Source: Larix kaempferi
Lineage: Eukaryota > Streptophyta > Pinopsida > Pinales > Pinaceae
Reading direction: 5' to 3'
Length of the DNA stretch: 64,000 bases
NCBI GenBank assembly: GCA_027924585.1
Contig: BSBM01000319.1
Coordinates: 6,229,001 to 6,293,000 of the forward strand
Notes under the pieces: model-generated
What the model was told of the DNA's origin: nothing
Database searches by the model: none
The model's input: only the letters and a program-made list of their open reading frames with translations
Position numbers and translations under genes: made by a program
Part shown: positions 29,736 through 42,008 of the stretch, one piece after another
Layout of the letters: each line of letters begins with the position of its first letter
How positions within the stretch are numbered: position 1 is the stretch's first letter

Positions 29736-30690
29736 TTGATGCATTATAAACCCTAACTTACATTTCTCCATATAAGTAGGCAGAGTCTCTCTTAGGACAT
29801 ATAGAACTAAAAGTTTTAATGATATTTTGAACAGTTTCCTTTACAGTCAATAAAGAAAACAAATGTGATTTGAGCACTGCATATTCTTACTACAGTTACA
29901 ACTTTTAATGAGCTGTGATTTGAGCACTGCAGATTCTTACTACAGTTACAGCTTTTAATGAACTATGTGTTTTTAGATCTAGTATATCCAAAACAGTTTT
30001 GAGAGTTCTTTAAGTTTCTAGATAGCTAGGGTTTTAGTTTGCAGGTATGCTTCCTATGAATACCTTCAACCTATGTTGCATGGGTACCCGGTACGCATAA
30101 GGTACGCTTCCCACCATACCATGTCGTACCTCATACTAGCTCCATGTACTCGAGACGTCGTTATAAAAAAAGGGGGTACTTACGGCGTACCCTGTGTTTG
30201 GGTACTCCGTACCCTGTGTTTGGGTACTTTAGGGGTATGACCAACTCAACAAAATGCAAATCCGCAGGGAAAAATGTAATGAACCCCAATCAAACATGAA
30301 CTAAATTTTGCTAACTGCGTATGGAGTTTGGTTTAGGACTTACGTCAAGCACTTTCCAACACTATTCAAATTCCACTGAATATTGTCCAAATCTGGTAGA
30401 CTGATTTTGCATTGATATACAAGGAATGTTTTTATGGTTTTGTGTTCAACACTCATGGAACATAATTTGACTACCAAATGTGCACATAAAAAATACACAT
30501 ATGTATTTAGTAATAATAAATACACTGACATCAACTTAGGAATATATTTACAACTTTTTATTGCTTGTAACAACAGTACAAATAGGTGTTTAAAATCAGA
30601 TTTCAATTGTGCCTTCATATCTAAGTTTGATTGTTTGTTAAGTTTGATTTTACATACCCTGTTTCAAAAAGTGGCGCCTCATCCCCGTAC
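29736..30690. repeat. Duplicated flank X, copy 2
   Basis: Matches copy 1 (24124-25346) closely. It joins copy B directly through the uninterrupted site CTATATTGATGC, which in copy 1 is split by G1. It ends ATCCCCGTACCCAAGTTTCC, beyond the point where copy 1 is joined to copy B. Confidence 0.8.
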
Positions 30691-31746
30691 CCAAGTTTCC
30701 TAGCAACTTAGCCTTCAACCCTTCAAAGGCTGGGTGTTTATGTCAACTTTCACTTTTCAGTAGGGTGGGGAGGAGATTTTAGTTGTGTGAGTTATTTAAA
30801 AGCCCATAAATTTACTATGCAAGGCATTAATTACTTAGTCTATAAACTCATTTCCCTTGGATTTGAACGCATAGCCTAACACATATTTAAACTATTAAAC
30901 CCACTAATGTTGTAAGTCGATCATAATTACTTAAAACTTGAGTTATTTTCAATAAAAATCATGATGTTAAATTTTAACTAAGGAAGCGAGCTTCATGAGG
31001 CCTTCACTCCAAGAGAATGGGTGGTTGGAGGGGTGGAGGCATGCGTAGGGTGGTTGGAGCCTGGAGGGGTGGAGGCATGCGTTTGTACTGGGCATGGATG
31101 GTAGAGGGGTGGAGATGTGCATGAAGATGGGATCTAATAATCCTTAACAAAATTTAGGAAACTTATTGCCCAAAGCTGATTCTCGACCATTTAATTAAAA
31201 TTACAAGAAGTTTTGATTCAGTGACCAAACCAGACAAAACTCGGCCATAAAGAAAAACTTATCTACCAAAACTGCGTCCAAAAAATTTTGAACGGGAGAT
31301 TTGATGGAAAATTTTGAGCAGGGGTTTTGATGGAGATTTTGGCAAAGGAGTACTCCCAGAGGCATAAAGAGTCCCAGTTTTATGATTAACACCAACTTCT
31401 AGATCTACAAAACAATTCTAATACATTTTCAAATATTTTGTAATCAATCTCAAACAGATCTGACAACCATTTTATCTGAGAAGAAGTTAAACGATTCATC
31501 AATTCATCATAGTTAATAGAAAAATGACATTGCAAGGAATCTCTTCCTCTACAGAAAAAGATGCTAGATTCATAGATAGAACACCCTTCTGCATCCCATT
31601 GAATCAGAAACAGGAGAAAAAACAACAAAAACCCTAGTAGTCGAAATACCCAAGCCAATTCATCGTTTGCCCTGCCCAGGGCAACTTCATGGAACTAACC
31701 GGAAGAAACAATTCTGATTCCTTTGCGAATAAACCCTAAGGCAAAA
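30691..31746. other. Spacer with a short G-rich repeat, no gene supported
   Basis: GGGTGGAGGCATGCG recurs within about 31030-31085. A 90-codon reverse frame at 31386-31658 starts at TTG, not ATG, and is not supported. The part near 31740 is probably the 3' flank of the exonuclease pseudogene. Confidence 0.4.
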
Positions 31747-32430
31747 TCAGTTTTCAGGCTCCAAGTGTTTCTTACCAATTGAAAGAGAAATGAAGGCATC
31801 GATGCAAGCATACTCGACCTGTCTCACCTGAAGCTCCCTTGCCGACCAATTGCTCCAACAAATAGTTTTGGGCTTGGAAAGGATTAAACCCAGAACCTCC
31901 ATGGCCAAACACTTGAGCCCGGCCTGCTTAAGCTTCTGATTCCCGAACCTTTCGGCTGCCAAGTGACCAAGCTTGACCGAACCTCCGCATTCCAAACCAT
32001 AATCACAATTGAGCTTAGCCACGTCAGCCCGAACTCCCGCACCCACTAATTTAATCTCCAGATCCTTCAAAAACCCAACTAGGGTTTCCGGAATAGAATC
32101 CAGAAACAACATTTGAATCATCAAGCAGTTATTGTCAGTACATAGCTGGAGCAAGGCCGTCTTGTTCTGCGATCCTCCTTTCGTAAAACAGGGCTTCCAT
32201 TCTAGGTCAAGCCCTACAATTTCCTACCCTGTTTGTTGAGAAACCCAACTCTCTGCAACACTCCCATTGTCCGTAAGGGTTGTTTGTATGGATCTTTCGG
32301 CGAAATGGATCTGAGTACAGCTCGTGATTCTCTGTCTAGAGCCATTTGTTCTAATGGGTACAGGAGAACTGACCCCTAGTGCTCTCTTGGCAATGTATCG
32401 CTGCAATCTTTCGACTCTCCAGAGAAACAT
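31747..32430 (-). pseudogene. Werner-syndrome-like 3'-5' exonuclease (WEX family), one nonsense codon
   Basis: Plant WEX-like proteins are DEDDy-type 3'-5' exonucleases of the RNase D/DnaQ superfamily. From ATG at 32430 a single frame gives 68 codons, an in-frame TAG at 32224-32226, then 158 codons to a TGA at 31747. The N-terminal strand (QIHFAERSIQTTLTDNGSV) and all three exonuclease motifs are present: GLDLEW (D, E), GAGVRADVAKLNCDYG (D), YACIDAFISL (Y, D). Length and lack of introns fit the family. A stop between GLDLEW and the preceding helix is the only visible defect. It could be a recently dead duplicate or retrocopy. It is the only host-type gene in the window. Confidence 0.85.
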
Positions 32431-32826
32431 ATTGTTATGTCTGAGTGCTCCTAATGTATATGAAAACCAATTAATTCAAATGCTTTCAGACAATGCCATA
32501 ACCAATTAATTCAAAGGCTTTCAGAAAATGCCATGGCGATCGTGGTCACTGGTAAACTATGCCAAGAATCTCTGCTTAACTAAGCACAACATTTAACGAT
32601 TCGTGCAGGAAAAGACTGCTCCGTGCAGTAATTTGAATTTGTGAAACATATACTCTTAAATGTTAGGCCCATTTCAGAGATGCCATTTAAGAGATGTGAT
32701 TATTAACACATGTGGAAATGCTGAGTAGTTAAAAAATTATTACTAGCATTTGTCCCTTTAGGGACAAATATGAACACCGGTATGAGAAGAGGATAGTTAG
32801 AAGAAAGAAAAACATAAGCATAGAGA

Positions 32827-33085
32827 TTACCTAGGCAAAAGCTAAGCATTGAGCTGCAAAGTATTAAATGTTGCAGCTCAATGCTTAGGGTCCATTGGAT
32901 CTAGAGAATCAGATTACTTAGGCGAAAGCTAAGCATTGAGCTGCAAAGTATTAAATGTCACAGCTCAATGCTTAGGGTCCATTGGATCTAGAGAATCTAT
33001 GGATCCAACGGATCCTAAGCACTTAGTCATCGCATTTAATGCTCTGCAGCTCAATGCTTAACTTTCGTCGATTACTTAGGTGAAT
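32827..33085. repeat. Tandem hairpin repeats 5' of the exonuclease pseudogene
   Basis: Two direct units of about 97 bp start at about 32829 and 32926, each centred on a hairpin. In unit 1 CTAAGCATTGAGCTGCA (32842-32858) is exactly complementary to TGCAGCTCAATGCTTAG (32872-32888). A third, partial copy lies inverted at about 33010-33080. It may be a foldback or MITE-like element. Confidence 0.8.
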
Positions 33086-33727
33086 TAACTAATTCAACGC
33101 AAATATACATTAAGGAATAAATGTCACTGTCATTCAATTATTCGATTAATGAAAATGCATGACATAATCCAAGGGAAAATAATTCATTGACCAATCAAGT
33201 ATCAATTAAGTGTAGCACCAAATTGCAAATAGATATAGCAAGTAGATATGCGAATATCATTCATCAAATAATAGTAGCCCTATTCAATATTTTATCAACA
33301 TCAACATATAACTTTTAGATATGTATGTAATCCGAGTTGATTGATTTTATAGCAAAAGTAGAGAGAGAGCAAAAACTGCAATAACCAGTTCAAGTAGCTG
33401 AAGTAAATACTGGAAACCATCAATTTCATTTGGCATAAAATCTTCAAAAATGAAGCTTTAAAACCAAAGAGAAATAACTTAGGATCTTGCAAATGTAAAT
33501 AGTAACTTGTTAATATGTATAAATATTTATGGGTTGAGTCTATGTTTCCAACTACCACAAAAATGCATTAATAGTGCATACAACATAGCTTGTTGAATAT
33601 AAATTGTTAGTTTTGTTTATTGGTCGCCAGAACCGACCGACATATCCCAACTGGTCCACAAAGCTTGTCGACTTACATTGCAAATTTTCGGGTGGAGGGC
33701 TTAGTCTATAGGTCAACCTCTCCTACT
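33086..33727. other. AT-rich spacer, nothing recognised
   Basis: No coding frame or repeat is supported. The end near 33600-33700 already carries GGTCG-type words and probably belongs to the element that follows. Confidence 0.4.
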
Positions 33728-36700
33728 TCAAAATATTTCTTTTTGCCGAAGAAAGAGGGAGATGTGAAATAACTGAACAAAAGATGGATGACTGTGTAAA
33801 ATTGATAAATGTAGCTGGTACTGTTTATTTATTACTGGAACTGATCGCTGCTTCTTGTTGTGCACAGACCTGAACAATTGTTTCAGCCGAGACAAATAGA
33901 TGGTGGTGGAAGTTTTCCCAATGGCGCTGTGAGTTTTGGATGTCAATCGTAAGTGTTGTCAAGCTTGATAACTTAGTCATCTTTTCCTCTGTTGTCTTGC
34001 CCTGTAGATGAATTAAGTCGGGACCAAATAGCTCAATTTTCTTATTAGCAGTTGTAAGCAGAGTTTGGAGATGTGGTTGAAGTTGTTCCATTTTGAAGAG
34101 GTTGTTTCACGCTTGGCACAACCATTGCTCTTCACTTTTTTCTAATTTCTCCAATTTGCTATTTTCTATCAGAATTTGATCTTCGATGGTTCTGCTCATG
34201 GTGTCGTCAGCTACTCGGCATTGCTGATGAAGTTTATCAATCAAGTCACTTGTCTTCCACATTTCTGTGAATACATTGCCATAGAGTTTGTACCAATTGC
34301 GGAGAACATCAATGACAATAGTTGCTTGGTCATTACACTAGTTGAGCTGATCATATACTGAATTAAATGCTTCATATTGTGACGACATCAGGGATGTTGT
34401 TATTGTGGCCTGTGCCTGTCGGTCCCTGATTAGTTCTTCTCGCAATGTCGACACGACTGTTTGGAATAACTGAAGAGCTTTATCAAGTGTGCTAGTCGTG
34501 TTAGAGCTGGCTGGAAGAGAAACAACTTCTTGCTCTAAGTCCTTACACTTAACCAAAAATACATTTTGGTCCTCTTGTAATCGGTGTATGTGGTCTTCGG
34601 CTTCTAGTCATCGATGTCGTTGCTCTCGATTAATTGCATCAGCCAGTAAGTCGAGCTCTGCTTGTGTTGCTTCATGTGGCTCGTATGTTGAGATGGGATC
34701 GAATTGGTTGAGATGTATAGATAATCGACCCAGCTGAGAGATATGATCCAGATGCTGCGATTGCTGTTGCAGCTCTCTATTCTGGTGTCGTTGGTCTTTA
34801 TGCTGCTTTTTCTTGGGCTTCCCTTTAGATTTTGGAGGCTCTAGTTGTTGTTCTGAGTCTTCATGTGTCTCGGCTGCTTCGCATGAGTGTTGTGTTTCCA
34901 ATTGTGCTTCATCAATGTTTTGTTCTGCTTGTATTGAGCTACTTAGTACGGCTGCTGTATTTGTCGAGAGTGCTTCTGCAACCATTGGTTGATTGTCTTC
35001 TTGTGCTCGTTCTGTGGCTGCTTCAGTGATTTGTGTTGTTACTTTAGGTGCTAGTTCCATGGCTTCTTCAGTGATTTCTGTTGCTGGTTTGGATGCTGCT
35101 TCGAATATTTCTTGAGCTGGTGCTTCTTGTTCTTGAATTACTTCAGATGGAGTAGTGGTTCCATCAGGAGGGGTAGGGAACGACACATTAATAGCTGGTG
35201 TGTCTTCGAATCGGGGACCAGGGATGGAAAGGGAGCTGCCAAACGGTTCCGGAATGGGGACATGAGACAACACTTCTGGTATCAATGGTTCGACTAAATT
35301 CAAAACTTCAAGGTCCGGGGGCTGTTTTGGTGGATTGACGACAGGTTGGGGAGGTGAATGGGCTTGCACTGACGGGTTCACTGGAAAAGGGATAAAATGT
35401 GAAGTTTCCTCGCAAAAAATGGGACTGGTGGGGTCCATATTATGCTGAAGATGTCTATGATGCATACCAATTGCTTCTCGTGCTGAAGTATTGGGAGGGT
35501 TCGATAGTTTAGTTGGGTCAGCACCAAGAGGGGCGGAATCAGTCAATGGGTTATTGTCGATGAAGACAAGTTTGTTGGTCACTAAAGCTTGCCATTGTGG
35601 GAACATATTGGGAAGATTGGTTATGAATTGCATTAGGTCTTGTTTATTTTGAAATGTTTGACGAAGAGATAGAGGAAGAGATTGTACAAGATTTGAAAAC
35701 TGAGTTAATGCTAAAGGTGCAAGTGGAGTACTTACAGGTGTACAGAAAATAGTATCTTCTGTCACAATAGTTAGAGACATTGAGGGTGAAATTATAGTCA
35801 AGTCGATAGAATCCTCGATCATAAGCTGAACTTTCTTTTTTGGTTGTGGTCGACTACGAGCTTGCTCAACTTCCAAAAATATCTTAAACTCCTCATCGAC
35901 AGGTACTTTATTTTTAGCTGCATCCTTGAGAATTTGTGTTGCACTGTCGAACAGTTCTACCTCGTCTTCCTTAGTCGGCTCCTATATGATCATTTTTCTT
36001 TTTCCCTTGCCATGCAATTGTACATTTCGTGCTTGTCGAGCTTCTGCTAACTCGTCGGCCAGTTGTTGAATGTTGTCACTCGTCAAAGCATATTCTGGGT
36101 CGTCGGAGTGACTTTGTTCATCTGAATGTTCGGCTGTATCCGGAGGGTCTTCATGTGGTGTAAGAGTAAGTGCTAGAGGTTGTTGTGCGACCATAAGTTC
36201 AGCTTCATATACAAAGGTGTGCATATATAGGTAGCATTCATACTCTTCCTCTTTTTCTTGATCTGTTAGAGGTTTAACTATGGGGTCGCTGACCTCTCAG
36301 GCCTTAATAGGAATTGTCAGTATTGTATTGCTTTGTCTGCTGAGCTCATTGAAGATTTTATTGACGGAAGGGTAAAAGTCGAGAGCTCTTGCGACACCAC
36401 CTATGCCTTGCAGGTGCCAGACCTTGGTGTGATCCAGCTCAAGTTGGATGTGTGTCAATGAAGGAAGACTTCATCGAACATTTTGAGGTACTCTACATCT
36501 GGTGGATACATTTTTTAGGTTTTGAAATCGGACTTCGAGCCAAAATTTTACTGTTGAGGGGCCTAGCCGACTTCCCCCAAATGTAAAAGGCTTGAAGTTT
36601 TGCATTAACATGGATCTTTCTAGAGAAAAGTCTTTATTTCCTGATGGTCTCAGATGCATCATGGCAATCCAGATAATTAGAGATGGGTACCGAATGGCCG

Positions 36701-37374
36701 CTCCATCATTTTTCTATTTGGAGCATATCATCTGGATAGTGTCGGCTAAGTAGTTTTCCCAATTGTATTGTTTTCCACTTACTACCATGTTCAGTACTGC
36801 CTCTAGCATTTCAGTTTTTAGATCTGAACCGCGACCGGAAGTTGATAAAGCGGTCGAAATGATTCGAGCAGCTATCTTAAAATTTTCATATTTCATCTGA
36901 CTTATCACTAACCCTCGAGAATTTTTTCCATTCGGGTGCTCTGTAAATTCTTCAATCAACTCTGGCCTATGTCGAACGAGTACCTCTTCGCCTTTATTTG
37001 ACAATCTTGTAATCTTGTAAATAAGTGCACCATTTATTTCAACCAGGGTATCAAAATAAAATTTCCCGTTATGAAATCTGCTAACTATGAATTGAGCAAT
37101 AATATCCTTCAGTCCGCCAAATGATTCAACCAAAGGTGCTTGCATGTAATTCAGAACTATAGCAACCCGCAATTTTGCAGCTTCTTCTCTCCATTGGCCT
37201 TTTGAATCTTTTCCCCAAATTAGAATGTCTTTCCAAGTTCTTCGCCAATGTGACTCCTATACCTTAGCATTTCGAACTTGCTGCAAGCGGGTTTGCAACG
37301 GTGATTAAGCTCTCTAACTCACGGACTTTAGCTGCGACTGAACGAGTGGTTGTCTGAACCCTCTTGGGTGCCAT
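33728..37374 (-). pseudogene. Large unknown protein, probably element-encoded, decayed by nonsense codons
   Basis: Reverse frame with an ATG in good context at 37372-37374 (MAPKRVQTTTRSVAAKVREL), one frameshift near 37320, then a single frame down to 33728. In that frame about nine stops occur (about 37245, 36714, 36471, 36297, 35982, 34608, 34338, 34107, 33825) but I find no further shift. Regions: an N-terminal folded-looking domain (WRRTWKDILIWGKDSKGQW; GALIYKITRLSNKGEEV; GKNSRGLVISQMKYENFKI), an acidic and proline-rich middle with alanine/glutamate repeats (about 35250-34950), a lysine/glutamine-rich basic patch (GKPKKKQHKDQRHQ), and a long C-terminal part with helical, coiled-coil-like character. 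I do not recognise the family, although the N-terminal block resembles hypothetical proteins seen in repeat-rich plant genomes. No RT or transposase motif. Confidence 0.6.
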
Positions 37375-37649
37375 GGTTTCTATGCAATTATAAAGATCAC
37401 AGAGGTTTTCTGGTATTTCTTAAGTCTGGTTTTCCAGTTCTTGTTAAAAGAGTATCCAAGAATCCTCGACTTCGAGATTTAAAGAAGATGAGCTCGACAC
37501 ATATGACTGTAAATTAGATGGGTGTAATAAAGAGTGATTTAACGACGGAGTTAATTTTGATTGACAGGCTATCCGTGCCTCATTAAGTGGATGCTTTGCA
37601 TTTGTGTTGGAAGGTTGTATCCTTCTATCTTTTGTCTGATCATGTCGGG

Positions 37650-40600
37650 TATGGCTAAGCTGTCGATTGTGATGAATATGGTGATTCCGACTTGTACGCG
37701 TGGCGACTTGGAAACTTCCATCTTGAAAGCCTTGGTATTGTCGATGCATAGGGTTGATATAAAATTGGGTCGATCTCCAATGAGTTACACATGTGGTTGA
37801 CCTTCGACGAGTTACAAATTTGGTCGACCCGATTTTACTTTTGTTGAATTGGAAACTTCCATATTGAAAGCCTTGGTATTGTTGATGCATAGGGTTGATA
37901 TAAAACTTGGTCGATCTCCGACGAGTTACACATGTGGTCGACCTTCGACGAGTTACAGATTTGGTCGACTTGATTTTCGACCATATATATTGCGATCATG
38001 AAGTTTGAAGTTCTCTACAAAGTGGATGGTGACAAATAACTTTTTTTTATATACATTTTTTCTGTTGCTGGTTGTATAGGTTAGAATACAATGTAAAGTG
38101 GTTTTGTGGTTACCCCAATTTGGCCTCTCTGCAACTTTAAGTTACATTTTGGGTGTTGACATTCAGTAGGTGAAATCCGTCAAATCTAGAAACGGGTCGA
38201 AACAATATGCGACCAAATGAGAGTTTTGATTAATACATTTGGCATAGTATATGTTAAAGTTGAGTTTGGTCGAGTTTTAGACTGCTTTGGCATAGTCGAC
38301 AGGTGACTGCACAAGTCGGTGAAGAGTGCTCGACTGCTTTGGCATAGCTGACAGGAGATTGCACAAGTTGGTGAAGAGTGGTTGGTAGACTCTTGTCAAA
38401 GATCGATTGATTATGCTGATGAAAGATGTTATGGCCGAGGTAACCAAAAACTTCTGTAAAAAGTCGGTCGCCTGTTAAAGTATGGTCGAGATATGTTGGT
38501 CGAACTCTCACATTATGGTCGATTTGGGTATTCAAGAAAAAAAAATGTCGGCTAGATTCCTCGGTCGAGTCCATATTGTATTTGGTCGACCACTCTGGGT
38601 CAATACTTATTTTTGGCTGAATTGTAAAATATGATCAATGGCTATGAAGGGCATGTAATCAAGATGACTAATTTAGTCGCATATGATGTTTATCTTATGC
38701 ATTAATTGGTCGAGTCTGTAAAAATAGTTACGTAATTATTTGAAAATATGGTCGATATAACATTGTCGGGACATGTAGTTTGAGTCTATACATCATATGG
38801 TCGATACAAAAAATTATATGTTATTTGGTCAAGTGATAAGTCATTTTATTTGAGATTATGCTACCAAAAGAAAGTTTTCTTCGATACATGTGGCATAGTA
38901 TATGTTAAAGTTGAGTCTGGTCGAATTTGAAAAATGGTCGCCAGATAAAGTTAATCAGATAAAGTCACTTTCTAGTGGACTCGACTAAACTTGCTTCGAC
39001 CAAACTTGAGCATCAACCAAATTTGCTCTGTCCATATCCTTCTGAGAACTGCACGAGCTCAGAAGGCCATAACGAGGCCCATAAACATTTTGCAAATGGT
39101 ATTAGGTAGAAGATGGCAGAATCTCTTTAGGAAATAAATTTATCAGCATTTCAAATCCTTTTAAAGTTAGGGCCCTGATTGAAACATTTTAGACAGACTA
39201 TAAAAGAAATAATATGTCCAAATTGAAAAACTAATAAAATATGGTCGACCACTCCGACTCAATACTTATTTTTTGTCGAATTGTAAAATATTATCAATGG
39301 CTATGAAGGGCATGTAATCACGATGACTAATTCAGTCGCATCTGATGTGCATCTTACGCATTAATTGGTCGAGTCTGTAACAATAGTCAAATAATTATTT
39401 TAAAATATGGTCGATGTAACATTGTCGGGACATATAGTTTGAGTCTATACATCATATGGTCGATAAAAAAAATTATATTTCTATTTCATCAAGTGATAAG
39501 TCATTTTATTTGAGAATATGCGACCAAAAGAGAGTTTTCGTCGATACATTTGGCATAGTATATGTTAAAGTTGAGTCTGGCCAAATTTGAAAAATGGTCA
39601 CAGATAAAGTCAATATAGATAAAGTCGTTGAATCTGGTCGATTTTTAAAAATCGTCAGTAGAGTGTTGTCATGGTCGTCTCGATAATATATGGTTGATGA
39701 TACTTGTCCAATTTGGTCAAGTATAAGTGATGTATGTGGTTGACCACTTTGGTCGATCCTCAAGTTTGGTCGAGACCACTACAAATTGACATTATCTATA
39801 TTGTATTTGGTCGACCACTCTAGGTCAATACTTATTTTTGGTCGAATTGTAAAATGTGATCAATGGCTATGAAAGGAATGTAATCAAGATGACTAATTCA
39901 GTCTCATCTGATGTTTATCTTACGCATTAATTGGTCGAGTCTATAAAAATAGTCGGGTAATTATTTAAAAATATGGTCGATGTAACATTATCGGGACATG
40001 TAGTTTGATTCTATACATCATATGGTCGATACAAAAAATTATATGCTATCTGGTCAAGTGAGAAGTCATTTTATTTGAGAATATGCGACCAAAAGAAAGT
40101 TTTCATCGATACATGTGGCATAGTATACGTTAAAGTTGAGTTTGATTGAATTTGAAAAATGGTCGCCAGATAAAGTTAATACAAATAAAGTCACTTTGTA
40201 GTGGAGTCGACCAAACTTGATTCGACCAAACTTGAGCATCAACCAAAGTCGCTGTGTCCATATCCTTCTGAGAATTGCACGAGCTCAGAAGGCCATAACG
40301 TGGCCCAAAAACATTTTGCAAATGGTATTAGACAGAAAATGGCAGAATCTCTTTAGGAAATAAATTTATCAGCATTTCAAATCCTTATAAAGTTAGGGTC
40401 TTAATTGAAACGTCTCAAACAGAATATAAAAGAAACAATATGTCCAAATTGAAAAACTAATAATAAATTAGCACAATAACATTTTAATCCTGCATGTGTT
40501 ATGGGTTGATTTAATTCGACTGAGGTGGTCGGCAGATAGTCAGGTAATTATTTAAAAATATGGTCAATGTTTTTTAGAATAAGTCGTATTTGTCGGTGAA

Positions 40601-41275
40601 GAGTGGTCGACTGATTTGGCATACTCGACAGGCGATTGCACAAGTTGGTGAAGAGTGGTCGACAGACTCTTGTCGAATATCAAGTGATTATGCTAATGAA
40701 AGATGTTATGGCCGCTAGAACATATTCTTTAGAAGGTCAATTTGTCTCATTAGTGCCCAGGTCGGCTTCACATTCAGGTCAACAAAAGCATGCATAAGTT
40801 TATCAACGCTTTTCATTCGAGAAAAACAAATGTCGGCTAGATTCCTCGCTCATACAACAAATAGAAAACTGCCACGTGTTTTGCGATGGTTCGTCAATTT
40901 AAGTTTCTCTTCATCGAGGTTCCTGTCACTTCGTCGCATAGTATATGTTAAAGTTGAGTCTGGTAGACTTTTAAAAATGGTTGGTAGAGTGTTTTCATGG
41001 TCGTCTCGATAATATATGGTTCATGAGAATTGCAAATTTGGTCAAGTATAAGTGATGTATGTGGTTGACCACTTTGGTCAATCCTCAAGTTTGGTCGAAG
41101 CAAGTTTGGTTGAGTCCACTACAAAGTGACTTTATCTATATTGTATTTGGTTGACCACTTCGACTCAATACTTATTTTTGGTCGAATTGTAAAATATGAT
41201 CAATGGCTATGAAGGGCATGTAATCAAGATGACTAATTCAATCGCATCTGATGTACATATTACGCATTACTGTGT
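37650..41275. repeat. Tandem array rich in GGTCGA
   Basis: Two copies of about 145 bp at 37710-37985 are followed by about five degenerate units of roughly 560-670 bp. The marker CATAGTATATGTTAAAGTTG occurs at about 38245, 38894, 39554, 40122 and 40937. A second marker, CAATACTTATTTTTGGTCGA or a variant, occurs at about 38600, 39260, 39826 and 41165. I count about thirty GGTCGA hexamers in 37.7-41.2 kb. No coding signal. The array ends abruptly at about 41272 where gypsy G4 begins. Confidence 0.85.
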
Positions 41276-42008
41276 AATGAAAACAACCCCATGGCGGTCT
41301 TCATTTGCGATGCGGATCTAATGATAGCCCGAGAACCCATCTGTGAAAGAATACATCTCTTGGCCACCCATGCCTTTGAGCACCTCGTCAGTAAACGGGG
41401 TTGGAAATGGATCATGCAAACAAGCGCCATTCAACTTCCGCCAATCAACACAAATGCGCACTTCACCAGTCTTCATGTCCTGCACCACCATAGGACTGAT
41501 CCATTTTGACTGTTCAACCGGTTCAATAATACCAGCATCCAACATGCGATCAAGTTCTACCTTGACCCTCTCCTTATGGCGTAGATTCAGTCGGTAGGGT
41601 TTCTGCCAGATTGGTTTAGCATCTGGTTTCAATGGGATCTTCATCTCCCCTAAATCGCCCAAAATACCTTTCATCTCAGAAAACTTCGTAGGAAATAGGT
41701 CTTGGAATTCATGTAGCAAGTCAGTGACCTTTCCCATCATCCCAATAATCCCCAAGATTCGCGAACTTGGGACTGGCTTCCGTCCCAATATCGACTATAC
41801 GGAGCTTCAACGGTTTACTAATCGAATCACTTGGCACATCAGGTGGTACAATATCACAACTTCCCTCAGATTTTGGAATATTGACCTTCCGCGGATCATC
41901 ACCATCTTCTAGCCCACCAGTGATATTATAACATTCCATCATGAATTGCATCTGGCAGTGCGTATGTGGATCCGTAGGATATGCCACTGGAACAACCTTC
42001 AAAACCAC
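41276..42008 (-). pseudogene. G4 reverse transcriptase, N-terminal half
   Basis: Readable blocks: the connector LLHEFQDLFPTKFSEMKGIL, then RT fingers (KPYRLNLRHKERVKVELDRM, DAGIIEPVEQSKWISPMVV, RICVDWRKLNGAC) and the first palm motif (SFTDGFSGYH). The next codon, expected glutamine, is TAG (about 41315). A few more residues (IRIANEDR) follow before the break at about 41272. A frameshift lies near 41760. The YxDD box was lost with the truncation. Confidence 0.85.

Larger units (their letters stand above)
8541..30690. repeat. Tandem segmental duplication of about 5 kb, later split by insertions
   Basis: Unit 1 is 8541-13975 plus 24119-25346 without the LINE and G1. Unit 2 is 25347-30690 without the solo LTR. 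The inter-unit junction is at about 25346 (GTCCCCGT joined to CTAAGGCTTAAGGG). Each unit is the hAT body, the TA microsatellite, and flank X. Confidence 0.85.

Noticed and set aside
31386-31658. 90-codon reverse frame with a signal-peptide-like start downstream of the exonuclease
   Set aside because: Its first codon is TTG, there is no family match, and it lies in probable 3' flank.
34489-35297. Forward-strand frames opposite the unknown protein
   Set aside because: The reverse frame is far longer and better composed; these are shadows.
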